Shown piece by piece: positions 1 to 13,609 of a DNA stretch of 64,000 nt. The notes under the pieces were generated by a model. The model did not search any database. It worked only from the letters and a program-made list of their open reading frames with translations, and had not been told where the DNA came from. How positions within the stretch are numbered: the stretch's first letter is position 1; each line of letters starts with the position of its first letter. The stretch is from assembly GCA_963920705.1 (NCBI GenBank), contig OY987225.1:16881492-16945491 (forward strand), read 5' to 3'. The position numbers were made by a program, and so were the translations under genes. This DNA is from Odiellus spinosus (Eukaryota; Arthropoda; Arachnida; Opiliones; Phalangiidae).

Positions 1-166
1 TTTTTCGAAAATAAAAGTGACCCGAACGTGATTCGAAAACGTAGCCTTTTGATCTGGAGCCAAACGCGCTATCATAGCGCTATCGGGCCATGGGGTGCCT
101 ACTGCCTTACATGTAGTTCACATTTATTACCAAAAAATCGAAAAGTACTACTTTTTGAAATAAAAG

Positions 167-238
167 TGACCCGAACGTGATTCGAACACGCAGCCTTTTG
201 ATCTGGAGTCAAACGCGCTACCATTGCGCCATCGGGCC
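167..238 (-). tRNA. tRNA-Trp(CCA), structurally intact copy
   Basis: Full cloverleaf by eye: 7-bp acceptor with one G-U pair and discriminator A, 4-bp D stem, anticodon stem TTTGA/TCAAA around CTCCAGA (anticodon CCA at 34-36), T stem GCGTG/CACGT around TTCGAAT. A box reads TGGCGCAATGG, the B box region GTTCGAATC. No CCA is encoded. A TTTT run starts 1 nt past the 3' end, a normal Pol III stop. It matches the consensus of the array, so it could be an active gene or a homogenised satellite unit. Confidence 0.8.
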
Positions 239-760
239 ATGGGGTGTCAGCTACCTTACATGTAGTTCATATTTATTACTAAAAAATCGAAAAGTACTAC
301 TTTTTCGAAAATAAAGGTGACCCGAACGTGATTCGTACACGCAGCCTTTTGATCTGGAGTCAAACGCGCTACCATTGCGCCATCGGGCCATGAGGTGTCT
401 GGTCCCTTACATGTAGTTCAGATTTATTACTAAAAATCTAAAGCCTTCATTTTGAAATAAAAGTCACCCGAACTTGATTCGAAAACTAAACCTTTCAATC
501 TGGAGTTTAACGAGCTACCATAGAGCCTTCATGCCACAAGGTATTAGCTTCCTTACATGTAGTACGCATTTATTACCTAAAAATCGAAAAGTACTTTTTC
601 GAAAATAAAAGTGACCCGAACGTGATTCGAAAACGTAGCCTTTTGATCTGGAACCAAACGCCCTATCATAGCGCTATCGGGCCATGGGGTGCCTACTGCC
701 TTACATGTAGTTCACATTTATTACCAAAAAATCGAAAAGTACTACTTTTTGAAATAAAAG

Positions 761-832
761 TGACCCGAACGTGATTCGAACACGCAGCCTTTTGATCTGA
801 AGTCAAACGCGCTACCATTGCGCCATCGGGCC
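761..832 (-). tRNA. tRNA-Trp-like copy with anticodon UCA
   Basis: Same intact cloverleaf and A/B boxes as the class A consensus, but the anticodon loop is CTTCAGA instead of CTCCAGA, giving anticodon TCA. A UCA anticodon on a Trp body would pair with UGA (and UGG by wobble), as in mitochondrial tRNA-Trp and opal suppressors. This is the only change I found from the consensus in the 72 nt. Expression is unknown; it may be a neutral satellite variant. Confidence 0.7.
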
Positions 833-3800
833 ATGGGGTGTCAGCTACCTTACATGTAGTTCATATTTATTACTAAAAAATCGAAAAATACTACTTTTTC
901 GAAAATAAAAGTGACCCGAACGTGATTCGTACACGCAGCCTTTTGATCTGGAGTCAAACACGCTACCATTGCGCCATCAGGCCATAGGGTGTCTGCTCCC
1001 TTACATGTAGTTCAGATTTATAACTAAAAAAACGAAAAGTACTAATTTTTGAAATAAAAGTCACCCGAACGTGATTCGAAAACGCAACCTTTTAATACGG
1101 AGTACAACGCGCTACCATTGCGCCATCATACCACAAAGTATTAGCTTCCTTAGATGTAGTACGCATTTATTACCTAAAAATCGAAAAGTACTTTTTCGAA
1201 AATAAAAGTGACCCGAACGTGATTCGAAAACGTAGCCTTTTGATCTGGAATCAAACGCGCTACCATAGCGCCATCGAGCCGTGGGGTGCCTACTCTCTTA
1301 CATGTAGTTCACATTTATTACCAAAAAATCGAAAAGTACTACTTTTTGAAATAAAAGTCACCCGAACGTGATTCGAAAACGCAACCTTTTAATCTGGAGT
1401 ACTACGCGCTACAATAGAGCTTTCATGCCACAAGGTATTAGCTTCCTTACATGTAGTACGCATTTATTACCTAAAAATCGAAAAGTACTTTTTCGAAAAT
1501 AAAAGTGACCCGAACGTGATTCGAACACGCAGCCTTTTGATCTGGAGTCAAACGCGCTACCATTGCGAAATCGGGCCATGGGGTGTCCGCTCCCTTACAT
1601 GTAGTTCACATTTATTACTAAAAAAACGAAAAGTACTACTTTTTCGAAAATAAAAGTGACCCGAACGTGATTCGAACACGCAGCCTTTTGATCTGGAGTC
1701 AAACGCGCTACCATTGCGCCAAGGGGCCATGGGGTGTCTGTTCCCTTGCATGTAGTTCACATTTATTACTAAAAAATCGAAAAGTACTACTTTTTCGAAA
1801 ATAAAAGTGACCCGAGCGTGATTCGAACACGCAGCCTCATGATCTGGAGTCAAACGCGCTACTATTGCGCCATCGGGTGTCTGCTCCCTTACATGTAGTT
1901 CAGATTTATAACTAAAAAAACGAAAAGTACTAATTTTTGAAATAAAAGTCACCCGAACGTGATTCGAAAACGCAACCTTTTAATACGGAGTACCACGCGC
2001 TACCATTGCGCCATCATGCCACAAAGTATTAGCTTCCTTACATGTAGTACGCATTTATTACCTAAAAATAGAAAAGTACTTTTTCGAAAATAAAAGTGAC
2101 CCGAACGTGATTCAAAAACGTAGCCTTTTGATCTGGAGCCAAACGCGCTATCATAGCGCCATCGGGCCATGGTGTGCCTATTCCCTTACATGTAGTTCAC
2201 ATTTATTACCAAAAATCGAAAAGTACTACTTTTTGAAATAAAAATCACCCGAACGTGATTCGAAAACTTTACCTTTTAATCTGGAGTACATCGCGCTACC
2301 ATAGAGCCTTCATGCCACAAAGTATTAGCTTCCTTACGCATTTATTACCTAAAAATCGAAAAGTTTTTTTTCGAAAATAAAAGTGACGCGAACACGCAGC
2401 CTTTTGATCTGGAGTCAAACGCGCTACCATTGCGCCATCGGGCCATGGGGAGACCAGCTCCCTTACATGTAGTTCACATTTATTACTAAAAAAAAGAAAA
2501 GTACTACTTTTTCTAAAATAAAAGTGACCCGGACGTGATTCGAACACGCAGCCTTTTGATTTGGAGTCAAACGCGCTACTATTGCGCCAAGGGGCCATGG
2601 GGTGTCTGCTCCCTTACATGTAGTTCAGATTTATTACTAAAAAATCGAAAAGTACTAATTTTTGAAATAAAGGTCACCCGAACGTGATTCGAAAACGCAA
2701 CCTTTTAATCCGGAGTACAACGCGCTACCATTTAGCCTTCATGCCACAAGTTATTACCTTCCTTACATGTAGTACGCATTTATTATATAAAATCAAAAAG
2801 TACTTTTTCTAAAATAAAAGTGACCCGAACGTGATTAGAACACGCAGCCTTTTGATCTGGAGTCAAACGCGCTACCATTGCGCCATCTGGCCATGGGGTG
2901 TCTGTCCCTTACATGTAGTTCACATTTATTACTAAAAATTCGAAAAGTACTACTTTTTCGAAAATAAAAGTGACCCGAACGTGATTCGAACACGCAGCCT
3001 TTTGATCTGGAGTCAAACGCGCTACCATTGCGCCATCGAGCCATGGGGTATCTGCTCCCTTACATGTAGTTCAGATTTATTACTAAAAAATCGAAAAGTA
3101 CTACTTTTTCGAAAATAAAAGTGACCCGGACGTGATTCGAAAACGCAACCTTTTAAACCGGAGTACAACGCTCTACCATTGAGCCTTCATGCCATAAATT
3201 ATTACCTTCCTTACATGTAGTACGCATTTATTACCTAAAAATCGAAAAGTACTTTTTCGAAAATAAAAGTGACCCGAACGTTATTCGAACACGCAGCCTT
3301 TTGATCTGGAGTCAAACGCGCTATCATTGCGCCATCGAGCCATGGGGTATCTGCTCCCTTACATGTAGTTCAGATTTATTACTAAAAAATCGAAAAGTAC
3401 TAATTTTTGAAATAAAAGTCACCCGAACGTATTTCGAAAACGCAACCTTTTAATCCGGAGTACAACGCGCTACCATAGAGCCTTCATGCCACAATGTATT
3501 AGCTTCCTTACATGTAGTACGCATTTATTACCTAAAAATCGAAAAGTACTTTTTCGAAAATAAAAGTGACCCGTACGTGATTCGAACACGCAGCCTTTTG
3601 ATCTGGATTCAAACGCGCTACCATTGCGCCATCGGGCCTGGGGTGTCTGCTCCCTTACATGTAGTTCACATTTATTACTAAAAAATCGAAAAGTACTACT
3701 GTTTCGAAAATAAAAGTGACCCGAACGTGATTCGAACACGCAGCCTCTTGATCTGAAGTCAAACGCGCTACCATTGTGCCATCGAGCCATGGGGTAACTG

Positions 3801-6800
3801 CTGCCTTACATGTAGTTCAGATTTATTACTAAAAAATCGAAAAGTACTACTTTTTCGAAAATAAAAGTGACCCGAACGTGATTCGAAAACGCAACCCTTT
3901 AATCCGGAGTACAACGCGCTACCATTGAGCCTTCATGCCACAAGTTATTACCTTTCTTACATGTAGTACGCATTTATTACCTAAAAATCGAAAAGTACTT
4001 CTTCGAAAATAAAAGTGACCCGAACGTGATTCGAACACGCAGCCTTTTGATCTGGAGTCAAACGCGCAACCATTTCGCCATCGGATGTCTGCTCTTTTAC
4101 CTGTAGTTCACATTTATTACTAAAAAATCGAAAAGTACTACTTTTTGAAATAAAAGTCACCCGAACATGATTCGAAAACGTAACCTTTTAATGCGGAGTA
4201 CAACGCGCTACCATAGAGGCTTCATGCCACAAGATATCAGCTTCCTTACATGTAGTACGCATTTATTACCTAAATATCGAAAAGTACTTTTTCGAAAATA
4301 AAAGTGACCCGAACACGCAGCCTTTTGATCTGGAGTCAAACGCGCTACCATTTCGCCATCGGGTGTCTGCTCCCTTACATGTAGTTCACATTTATTACTA
4401 AAAAATCGAAAAGTACTACTTTTTCGAAAATAAAAGTGACCAGAACGTGATTCGAAAACGCAACCTTTTAATCTGGAGTACAACACGCTAACATTGCGCC
4501 TTCGGGCCATGGGGTGTCTGCTCCCTTACATGTAGTTCAGATTTATTACTAAAAAATCGAAAAGTACTAATTTTTGAAATAAAAGTCACCCGAACGTGAT
4601 TCGAAAACGCAACCTTTTAAACCGGAGTACAACGCTCTACCATTGAGCCTTCATGCCATAAGTTATTACCTTCCTTACATGTAGTACGCATTTATTACCT
4701 AAAAATCGAAAAGTACTTTTTCGAAAATAAAAGTGACCCGTACGTGATTCGAACACGCAGCCTTTTGATCTGGATTCAAACGCGCTACCATTGCGCCATC
4801 GGGCCTGGGGTGTCTGCTCCCTTACATGTAGTTCACATTTATTACTAAAAAATCGAAAAGTACTACTTTTTCGAAAATAAAAGTGACCCGAACGTGATTC
4901 GAAAACGCAACCCTTTAATCCGGAGTACAACGCGCTACCATTGAGCCTTCATGCCACAAGTTATTACCTTTCTTACATGTAGTACGCATTTATTACCTAA
5001 AAATCGAAAAGTACTTCTTCGAAAATAAAAGTGACCCGAACGTGATTCGAACACGCAGCCTTTTGATCTGGAGTCAAACGCGCAACCATTTCGCCATCGG
5101 GTGTCTGCTCTTTTACCTGTAGTTCACATTTATTACTAAAAAATCGAAAAGTACTACTTTTTCGAAAATAAAAGTGACCCGAACGTGATTCGAAAACGCA
5201 ACCTTTTAATCTGGAGTACAACACGCTACCATTGCGCCTTCGGGCCATGGGGTGTCTGCTCCGTTACATGTAGTTCACATTTATTACCAAAAAATCGAAA
5301 AGTACTACTTTTTGAAATAAAAGTCACCCGAACGTGATTCGAAAACGCAACCTTTTAATCTGGAGTACAACGCGCTACCATTGAGCCTTCATGCCACAAG
5401 TTATTACCTTCCTTACATGTAGTACGCATTTATTACCTAAAAATCGAAAAGTACTTTTTCGAAAACAAAAGTGACCCGAACGTGATTCGAACACGCAGCC
5501 TTTTGATCTGGAGTCAAACGCGCTACCATTTCGCCATCGGGTGTCTGCTCCCTTACATGTAGTTCACATTTATTACTAAAAAATCGAAAAGTACTACTTT
5601 TTCGAAAATAAAAGTGACCCGAACAAATTCGAAAACGCAACCTTTTAATCTGGAGTACGCTACCATTGCGCCTTCGGGCCATGGGGTGTCTGCTCCCTTA
5701 CATGTAGTTCACATTTATTACCAAAAAATCGAAAAGTACTACTTTTTGAAATAAAAGTCACCCGAACGTGATTCGAAAACGCAACCTTTTAATCTGGAGT
5801 ACAACGCGCTACCATTGAGCCTTCATAAAACAAGTTATTACCTTCCTTACATGTAGTACGCATTTATTACCTAAAAATCGAAAAGTACTTTTTCGAAAAT
5901 AAAAGTGACATGAACGTGATTCGAAAACGCAGCCTTTTGATCTGGAGTCAAACGCGCTACCATTGCGCCATCGAGCCTGGGGTGTCTGCTCCCTTACATG
6001 TAGTTCACATTTATTACTAAAAATTCGAAAAGTACTACTTTTTCGAAAATAAAAGTGACCCGAACGTGGTCCGAACACGCACCCACTTGATCTGGAGTCA
6101 AACGCGCTACCATTGCGCCATCGGGCTATTAGGAACGCGTTCCCTTTCATGTGGTACTCATTTATTATTTAAAAATCGAAGAGTACTACTTTTTGATATA
6201 AAAGTCACCCTAACGTGATTCGAAAACGAAGCATTTTAATCTGGAGTAAAACGTGCTTCAAGAGAATCTTCTGCCACAAGGTATCATTACTTAAACATGG
6301 AAAAGTACTTTTACGAAAATAGAAGTGACCCGAACGTGACTCCAACACGCAGCCTTTTGATCAGTAGTCAAACGCGCTACCGTTGCACCATCGGGCCATG
6401 GGGTGTCAGCTCCCTTACATATAGTTCACATTTATTACTAAAAAATCTAAAATTACTAATTTTTGAAATAAAAGTCACCCTAACGTGATTCGAAAACGCA
6501 ACCTTTTAATCCGTAGTACAACGCGCTACCATAGAGCCTTCATGCAACAAGGTATTAGCTTCCTTACATGTAGTACGCATTTATTACCTAAAAATCGAAA
6601 AGTACTTTTTCGAAAATGAAAGTGACCCGAACAAGCAGCCTTTTGATCTGGAGTCAAACGCGCTACCATTGCGCCAACGGGCCATGTGGTGTGTGCTCCC
6701 TTACATGTGGTTCACATTTACTACTAAAAAATCGAAAAATACTACTTTTTCGAAAATAAAATTGACCCGAACGTGATTCGAACACGCAGATTTTTGATCT

Positions 6801-7032
6801 GGAGTCAAACGCGCTACCATTGCGCCATCGGGCCATAAGAATATTTTCCCTTTCATGTGGTACTCATTTATTATTTAAAAATCGAAGAGTACTACTTTTT
6901 GAAATAAAATTCACCCTTACGTGACTCGATAACGAAGCATTTTAATCTGGAGTAAAACGCGCTTCAAGAGAATCTTCAAGCCACAAGCTATCATTACTTA
7001 AACATGGAAAAGTACTTTTACGAAAATAGAAG

Positions 7033-7104
7033 TGACCCGAACGTGACTCGAACACGCAGCCTTTTGATCAGTAGTCAAACGCGCTACCGTTGCACCATCG
7101 GGCC
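7033..7104 (-). pseudogene. tRNA-Trp-derived copy with anticodon ACU
   Basis: Anticodon loop CTACTGA gives ACT (would read AGU, Ser) with an intact anticodon stem. The A box is altered to TGGTGCAACGG, weakening the D stem. A sister copy at 6326-6397 has the same loop plus a T-loop mutation. Best read as tRNA pseudogenes. Confidence 0.6.
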
Positions 7105-8616
7105 ATGGGATGTCAGCTCCCTTACATGTAGTTCACATTTATTACTAAAAAATCTAAAAGTACTAATTTTTGAAATAAAAGTCACCCTAACGTGATTCGA
7201 ATACGCAAATTTTTATACCGGAGTAAAACGCGCTACCATAGAGCCTTCATGCCACAAGGCATCAGCTTCCTTACATGTAGTACGTATTTATTACCTAAAA
7301 ATCGAAAAGTACTTTTTCGAAAATAAAAGTGACCCGAACGTGATTCGAAAACGTAGCCTTTTGATCTGGAGCCAAACGCGCTATCATACCGCCATCGGGC
7401 CATGGTGTGCCTACTCCCTTACATGTAGTTCACATTTATTACCAAAAAATCGAAAAGCATTACCATACAGCCCTCAACCCACAAGGTATTAACTTCCTTA
7501 CATGTAGTACGCATTTATTACCTAAAAATCGAAAAGTACTTTTTCGAAAATAAAAGTGACCCGAACGTGATTCGATCACGCAGCCTTTTGATCTGGAGTC
7601 AAACGCGCTACCATAGCGCCATCGGGCCATGGGGTCTCAGTTACCTTACATGTAGTTCAATATTTATTACTAAAAAGTCGAAAAGTACTACTTTTTCGAA
7701 AATAAAAGTGACCCGAACGTGATGCGAACACGCAGCCTTTTGATCTGGAGTCAAATGCGCTACCATTGCGCCATCGGGCCATGTGATGTGTGCTCCCTTA
7801 CATGTAGTTCACATTTATTACTAAAAAATCGAAAAGTACTACTTTTTCGAAAATAAAAGACACCCGAACGTGATTCGAACACGCAGCCTTTTGACCTGGA
7901 GTCAAACGCGCTACCATAGCGCCATCGGGCCATGGGGTGTCAGTTACCTTACATGTAGTTCAATATTTATTACTAAAAAATCGAAAAGTACTACTTTTTC
8001 GAAAATAAAAGTGACCCGAACGTGATTCGTACACGCAGCCTTTTGATCTGGAGTCAAACGCGCTACCATTGCGCCATCGGGCCATAGGGTGACTACTCTC
8101 TTACATGTAGTTCACATTTATTACCAAAAAATCGAAAAGTACTACTTTTTGAAATAAAAGTCACCCGAACGTGATTCGAAAACGCAACCTTTTAATCTGG
8201 AGTACTACGCGCTACAATAGAGCTTTCATGCCACAAGGTATTAAGTTCCTTACATGCAGTACGCATTTATTACCTAAAAATCGAAAAGTACTTTTTCGAA
8301 AATAAAAGTGACCCGAACGTGATTCGAACACGCAGCCTTATGATCTGGAGTCAAACGCGCTACCATTGCGCCATCAGGCCATGGGGTGTCTGCTCCCTTA
8401 CATGTAGTTCACATTTATTACTAAAAAATCGAAAAGTACTACTTTTTCGAAAATAAAAGTGACCCGAACGTGATTCGAACACGCAGCCTTTTGATCTGGA
8501 GTGAAACGCGCTACCATTGCGCCATCGGGCCATGAGGTGTCTGCTCCCTTACATGTAGTTCAGATTTATAACTAAAAAATCTAAAGCCTTCATTTTGAAA
8601 TAAAAGTCACCCGAAC

Positions 8617-10256
8617 TTGATTCGAAAACTAAACCTTTCAATCTGGAATTTAACGAGCTACCATAGAGCCTTCATGCCACAAGGTATTAGCTTCCTTACA
8701 TGTAGTACGCATTTATTACCTAAAAATCGAAAAGACTTTTTCGAAAATAAAAGTGACCCGAACGTGATTCGAAAACGTAGCCTTTTGATCTGGAACCAAA
8801 CGCGCTATCATAGCGCTATCGGGCTATGGAGTGCTTACTCCCTTACATGTAGTTCACATTTATTACCAAAAAATCGAAAAGTACCACTTTTTGAAATAAA
8901 AGTGACCCGAACGTGATACGAACACGCTGCCTTTTGATCTGGAGTCAAACGCGCTACCATTGCGCCATCGGGCCACGGGATGTCAGCTACCTTACATGTA
9001 GTTCATATTTATTACTAAAAAATCGAAAAGTACTACTTTTTCGAAAATAAAAGTGACCCGATCGTGATTCGTACACGCAGCCTTTTGATCTGGAGTCAAA
9101 CGCGCTACCATTGCGCCATCAGGCCATGGGGTGTCAGCTCCCTTACATGTAGTTCAGATTTATAACTAAAAAAACGAAAAGTACTAATTTTTGAAATAAA
9201 AGTCACCCGAACGTGATTCGAAAACGCAACCTTTTAATACGGAGTACAACGCACTACCATTGCGCCATCATGCCACAAAGTATTAGCTTCCATACATGTA
9301 GTACGCATTTATTACCTAAAAATCGAAAAGTACTTTTTCGAAAATAAAAGTGACCCGAACGTGATTCGAAAACGTAGCGTTTTGATCTGGAGCCAAACGC
9401 GCTATCATAGTGCCATCGGGCCATAGGGTGCCTACCCTCTTACATGTAGTTCACATTTATTACCAAAAAATCGCAAAGTACTACTTTTTGAAATAAAAGT
9501 CACCCGAACGTGATTCGAAAACGCAACCTTTAAATCTGGAGTACTACGCGCTGCAATAGAGCTTTCATGCCACAAGGTATTAGGTTCCTTACATGCAGTA
9601 CGCATTTATTATCTTAAAAATCGAAAAGTACTTTTTCGAAAATAAAAGTGACCCGAACGTGATTCGAACACGCAGCCTTATGATCTGGAGTCAAACGCGC
9701 TACCATTGCGCCATCGGGCCATGGGGTGTCTGCTCCCTTACATGTAGTTCACATTTATTACTAAAAAATCGAAAAGTACTACTTTTTCGAAAATAAAAGT
9801 GACCCGAACGTGATTCGAACACGCAGCCTTTTGATCTGGAGTCAAACGCGCTACCATTGCGCCATCGGGCCATGAGGTGTCTGCTCCCTTACATGTAGTT
9901 CAGATTTATTACTAAAAAATCTAAAGCCTTCATTTTGAAATAAAAGTCACCCGAACTTGATCCGAAAACTAAACCTTTCAATCTGGAGTTTAACGAGCTA
10001 CCACAGAGCCTTCATGCCACAAGGTATTAGCTTCCTTACATGTAGTACGCATTTATTACCTAAAAATCGAAAAGACTTTTTCGAAAATGAAAGTGACCCG
10101 AACGTGATTCGAAAACGTAGCCTTTTGATCAGGAACCAAACGCGCTATCATAGCGCTATCGGGCTATGGAGTGCCTACTCCCTTACATGTAGTTCACATT
10201 TATTACAAAAAAATCGAAAAGTACTACTTTTTGAAATAAAAGTGACCCGAACGTGA
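8617..10256 (-). repeat. Higher-order duplication, offset ~1340 bp
   Basis: The multi-monomer stretch starting near 8617 recurs from about 9957 with only scattered changes, an offset of 1340 bp (about nine monomers). It shares the same class order, including an unusual monomer whose plus-strand spacer reads AAATCTAAAGCCTTCATTTTG. This shows unequal exchange or amplification in multi-monomer blocks. Confidence 0.75.
9800..9871 (-). tRNA. tRNA-Trp(CCA), structurally intact copy
   Basis: Identical to the class A consensus over all 72 nt: all four stems pair, anticodon CCA, A and B boxes unbroken, TTTT directly downstream. Neighbouring monomers 9649-9720 (anticodon-stem mismatch) and the following class B unit are degenerate. 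Confidence 0.8.
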
Positions 10257-10799
10257 TTCGAACACGCAGCCTTTTGATCTGGAGTCAAACGCGCTACTGT
10301 TGCGCCAACGGGCCATGGGTTGTCAACTCCCTTACAAAAATTTCACATTTATTAATAAAAAATCGAAAAGTACTACTTTTTCGAAAATAAAAGTGACCCG
10401 AACGTGATTCGAACACGCAGCCTTTTGATGTGGAGTCAAACGCGCTACCATTGCGCCATCGGGCCATGGGGTGTGTGCTCCCTTACATGTAGTTCACATT
10501 TATTACTAAAAAATCGAAAAGAACTACTTTTTCGAAAATAAAAGTGACCCGAACACGCAGCCTTTTGATCCGGAGTCAAACGCGCTACTGTTGCGCCAAC
10601 GGGCCATGGGTTGTCAACTCCCTTACATAAAGTTCACATTTATTAATAAAAAATCGAAAAGTACTACTTTTTCGAAAATAAAAGTGACTCGAACGTGACT
10701 CGAACACGCAGCCTTTTGATCTGGAGTCAAACGCGCTACCGTTGCGCCATCGGGCCTTGGTTTGTCAGATCCCTTACATGTAGTTCACATTTATTACTA

Positions 10800-11953
10800 A
10801 AAAATCTAAAAGTACTAATTTTTGAAATAAAAGTCACCCTAACGTGATTCGAAAACGCAACCTTTTAATCCGGAGTACAACGCGCTACCATAGAGCCTTC
10901 ATGCAACAAGGTATTAGCTTCCTTACATGTAGTACGCATTTATTACCTAAAAATCGAAAAGTACTTTTTCGAAAATGAAAGTGACCCGAACAAGCAGCCT
11001 TTTGATCTGGAGTCAAACGCGCTACCATTGCGCCATCGGGCCATGTGGTGTGTGCTCCCTTACATGTAGTTCTCATTTATTACTAAAAAATCGAAAAGTA
11101 CTACTTTTTCGAAAATAAAAGCGACCCGCACGTTACTCGAACACGCAGCCTTTTGATCTGGAGTCAAACGCGCTACTGTTGCGCCAACGGGCCATGGGTT
11201 GTCAACTCCCTTACATAAAGTTCACATTTATTACTAAAAAATCGAAAAGAACTCCTTTTTCGAAAATAAAAGTGACCCGAACACGCAGTCTTTTGATCTG
11301 GAGTCAAACGCGCTACCATTGCGCCATCGGCCCATTAAAAATGTTTTCTCTTTCATGTGGTACTCATTTATTATTTAAAAATCTAAAAGTACTAATTTTT
11401 GAAATAAAAGTCACCCTAACGTGATTCGAAAACGCAACCTTTTATTCCGGAGTACAACGCGCTACCATAGAGCCTTCATGCAACAAGGTATTAGCTTCCT
11501 TACATGTAGTACGCATTTATTACCTAAAAATCGAAAAGTACTTTTTCGAAAATGAAAGTGACCCGAACAAGCAGCCTTTTGATCTGGAGTCAAACGCGCT
11601 ACCATTGCGCCATCGGGCCATGTGGTGTGTGCTCCCTTACATGTAGCTCTCATTTATTACTAAAAAATCGAAAAGTACTACTTTTTCGAAAATAAAAGCG
11701 ACCCGCACGTTACTCGAACACGCAGCCTTTTGATCTGGAGTCAAACGCGCTACTGTTGCGCCAACGGGCCATGGGTTGTCAACTCCCTTACATAAAGTTC
11801 ACATTTATTACTAAAAAATCGAAAAGAACTCCTTTTTCGAAAATAAAAGTGACCCGAACACGCAGTCTTTTGATCTGGAGTCAAACGCGCTACCATTGCG
11901 CCATCGGGCCATTAGAAATGTTTTCTCTTTCATGTGGTACTCATTTATTATTT
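10800..11953 (-). repeat. Higher-order tandem duplication, 577-bp unit x2
   Basis: The segment 10800-11376 is repeated almost exactly at 11377-11953 (four monomers, about 144 bp each). The two copies share private features, such as a missing 11-nt T-arm piece and the plus-strand text CATAAAGTTCAC, so the duplication is recent. Confidence 0.85.
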
Positions 11954-12109
11954 AAAAATCGAAGAGTACTACTTTTTGAAATAAAAGTCAACCTAACGTG
12001 ATTCGAAAACGAAGCATTTTAATCTGGAGTAAAACGCGCTTCAAGAGAATCTTCATGCCACTAGGTATCATTACTTAAACATGGAAAAGTACTTTTACGT
12101 AAATAGAAG

Positions 12110-12181
12110 TGACCCGAACGTGACTCGAACACGCAGCCTTTTGATCTGGAGTCAAACGCGCTACCGTTGCGCCATCGGGCC
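12110..12181 (-). tRNA. tRNA-Trp(CCA), intact copy with AACGGTA D loop
   Basis: All stems pair and the anticodon is CCA. The D loop reads AACGGTA and the T loop TTCGAGT, both closer to the general animal tRNA-Trp pattern as I know it than the array consensus (AATGGTA, TTCGAAT). It sits downstream of a class D monomer, so its 3' trailer differs: CTTCTATTTAC, with only three Ts before a C, a weaker Pol III stop. Confidence 0.75.
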
Positions 12182-13537
12182 ATGGGCTGTCAGCTCCCTT
12201 ACTTGTGGTTCACATTTATTACTAAAAAATCGAAAAGTACTACTTTTTCGAAAATAAAAGTGACCCGAACGTGATTCGAACACGCAGCCTTTTAATCTGG
12301 AGTCAAACGCGCTACTATTGTGCCAAGGGGCCATGGGGTGTCAGCTCCCTTACATGTAGTTCACATTTATTACTAAAAAATCTAAAAGTACTAATTTTTG
12401 AAATAAAAGTCACCCTAACGTGATTCGAATACGCAACCTTTTATACCGGAGTAAAACGCGCTACCATAGAGCCTTCATGCCACAAGGCATCAGCTTCCTT
12501 ACATGTAGTACGTATTTATTACCTAAAAATCGAAAAGTACTTTTTCGAAAATAAAAGTGACCCGAACGTGATTCGAAAACGTAGCCTTTTGATCTGGAGC
12601 CAAACGCGCTATCATACCGCCATCGGGCCATGGTGTGCCTACTCCCTTACATGTAGTTCACATTTATTACCAAAAAATCGAAAAGCACTACCATACAGCC
12701 TTCAACCCACAAGGTATTAACTTCCTTACATGTAGTACGCATTTATTACCTAAAAATCGAAAAGTACTTTTTCGAAAATAAAAGTGACCCGAACGTGATT
12801 CGATCACGCAGCCTTTTGATCTGGAGTCAAACGCGCTACCATAGCGCCATCGGGCCATGGGGCTCAGTTACCTTACATGTAGTTCAATATTTATTACTAA
12901 AAAGTCGAAAAGTACTACTTTTTCGAAAATAAAAGTGACCCGAACGTGATGCGAACACGCAGCCTTTGATCTGGAGTCAAACGCGCTACCATAGCGCCAT
13001 CGGGCCATGGGGTCTCAATTACCTTACATGTAGTTCAATATTTATTACTAAAAAGTCGAAAAGTACTACTTTTTCGAAAATAAAAGTGGCCCGAACGTGA
13101 TGCGAACACGCAGCCTTTTGATCTGGAGTCAAATGCGCTACCATTGCGCCATCGGGCCATGTGATTTGTGCTCCCTTACATGTAGTTCACATTTATTACT
13201 AAAAAATCGAAAAGTACTACTTTTTCGAAAATAAAAGTGACCCGAACGTGATTCGAACACGCAGCCTTTAGATCTGGAGTCAAACGCGCTACCATAGCGC
13301 CATCGGGCCAATGGGTGTCAGTTACCTTACATGTAGTTCAATATTTATTACTAAAAAATCGAAAAGTACTACTTTTTCGAAAATAAAAGTGACCCGAACG
13401 TGATTCGAAAACGCAACCTTTTAATCCGGAGTACAACGCGCTACCATAGAGCCTTCATGCCACAAGGTATTTGCTTTCTTACATGTAGTACGCATTTATT
13501 ACCTAAAAATCGAAAAGTACTTTTTCGAAAATAAAAG

Positions 13538-13609
13538 TGACCCGAACGTGATTCGAACACGCAGCCTTTTGATCTGCAGTCAAACGCGCTACCATTGCGC
13601 CATCGGGTG
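13538..13609 (-). pseudogene. tRNA-Trp-derived copy with anticodon GCA
   Basis: Anticodon loop CTGCAGA gives GCA (Cys-type). D, anticodon and T stems pair, but the 5' end belongs to the subclass in which the flank CCATGGG is lost, so the 1-72 acceptor pair is mismatched. Likely a pseudogene. Confidence 0.55.

Noticed and set aside
1557..6150. Many 60-150 codon minus-strand frames with repeated MARWRNGSAFDSRSKGCVFESRSGHFYF-like text
   Set aside because: This is the tRNA-Trp body plus spacer translated: ARWRNGSAFDSRSKGC corresponds to the D arm through the variable loop. It recurs in all satellite blocks with frameshifts and stops, so it is not coding.
7004..7195. Plus-strand frames with IRTRSLLIWSQTRYHCAIGPWGV text
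   Set aside because: Antisense reading of the same tRNA-Trp monomers; no codon-level constraint.
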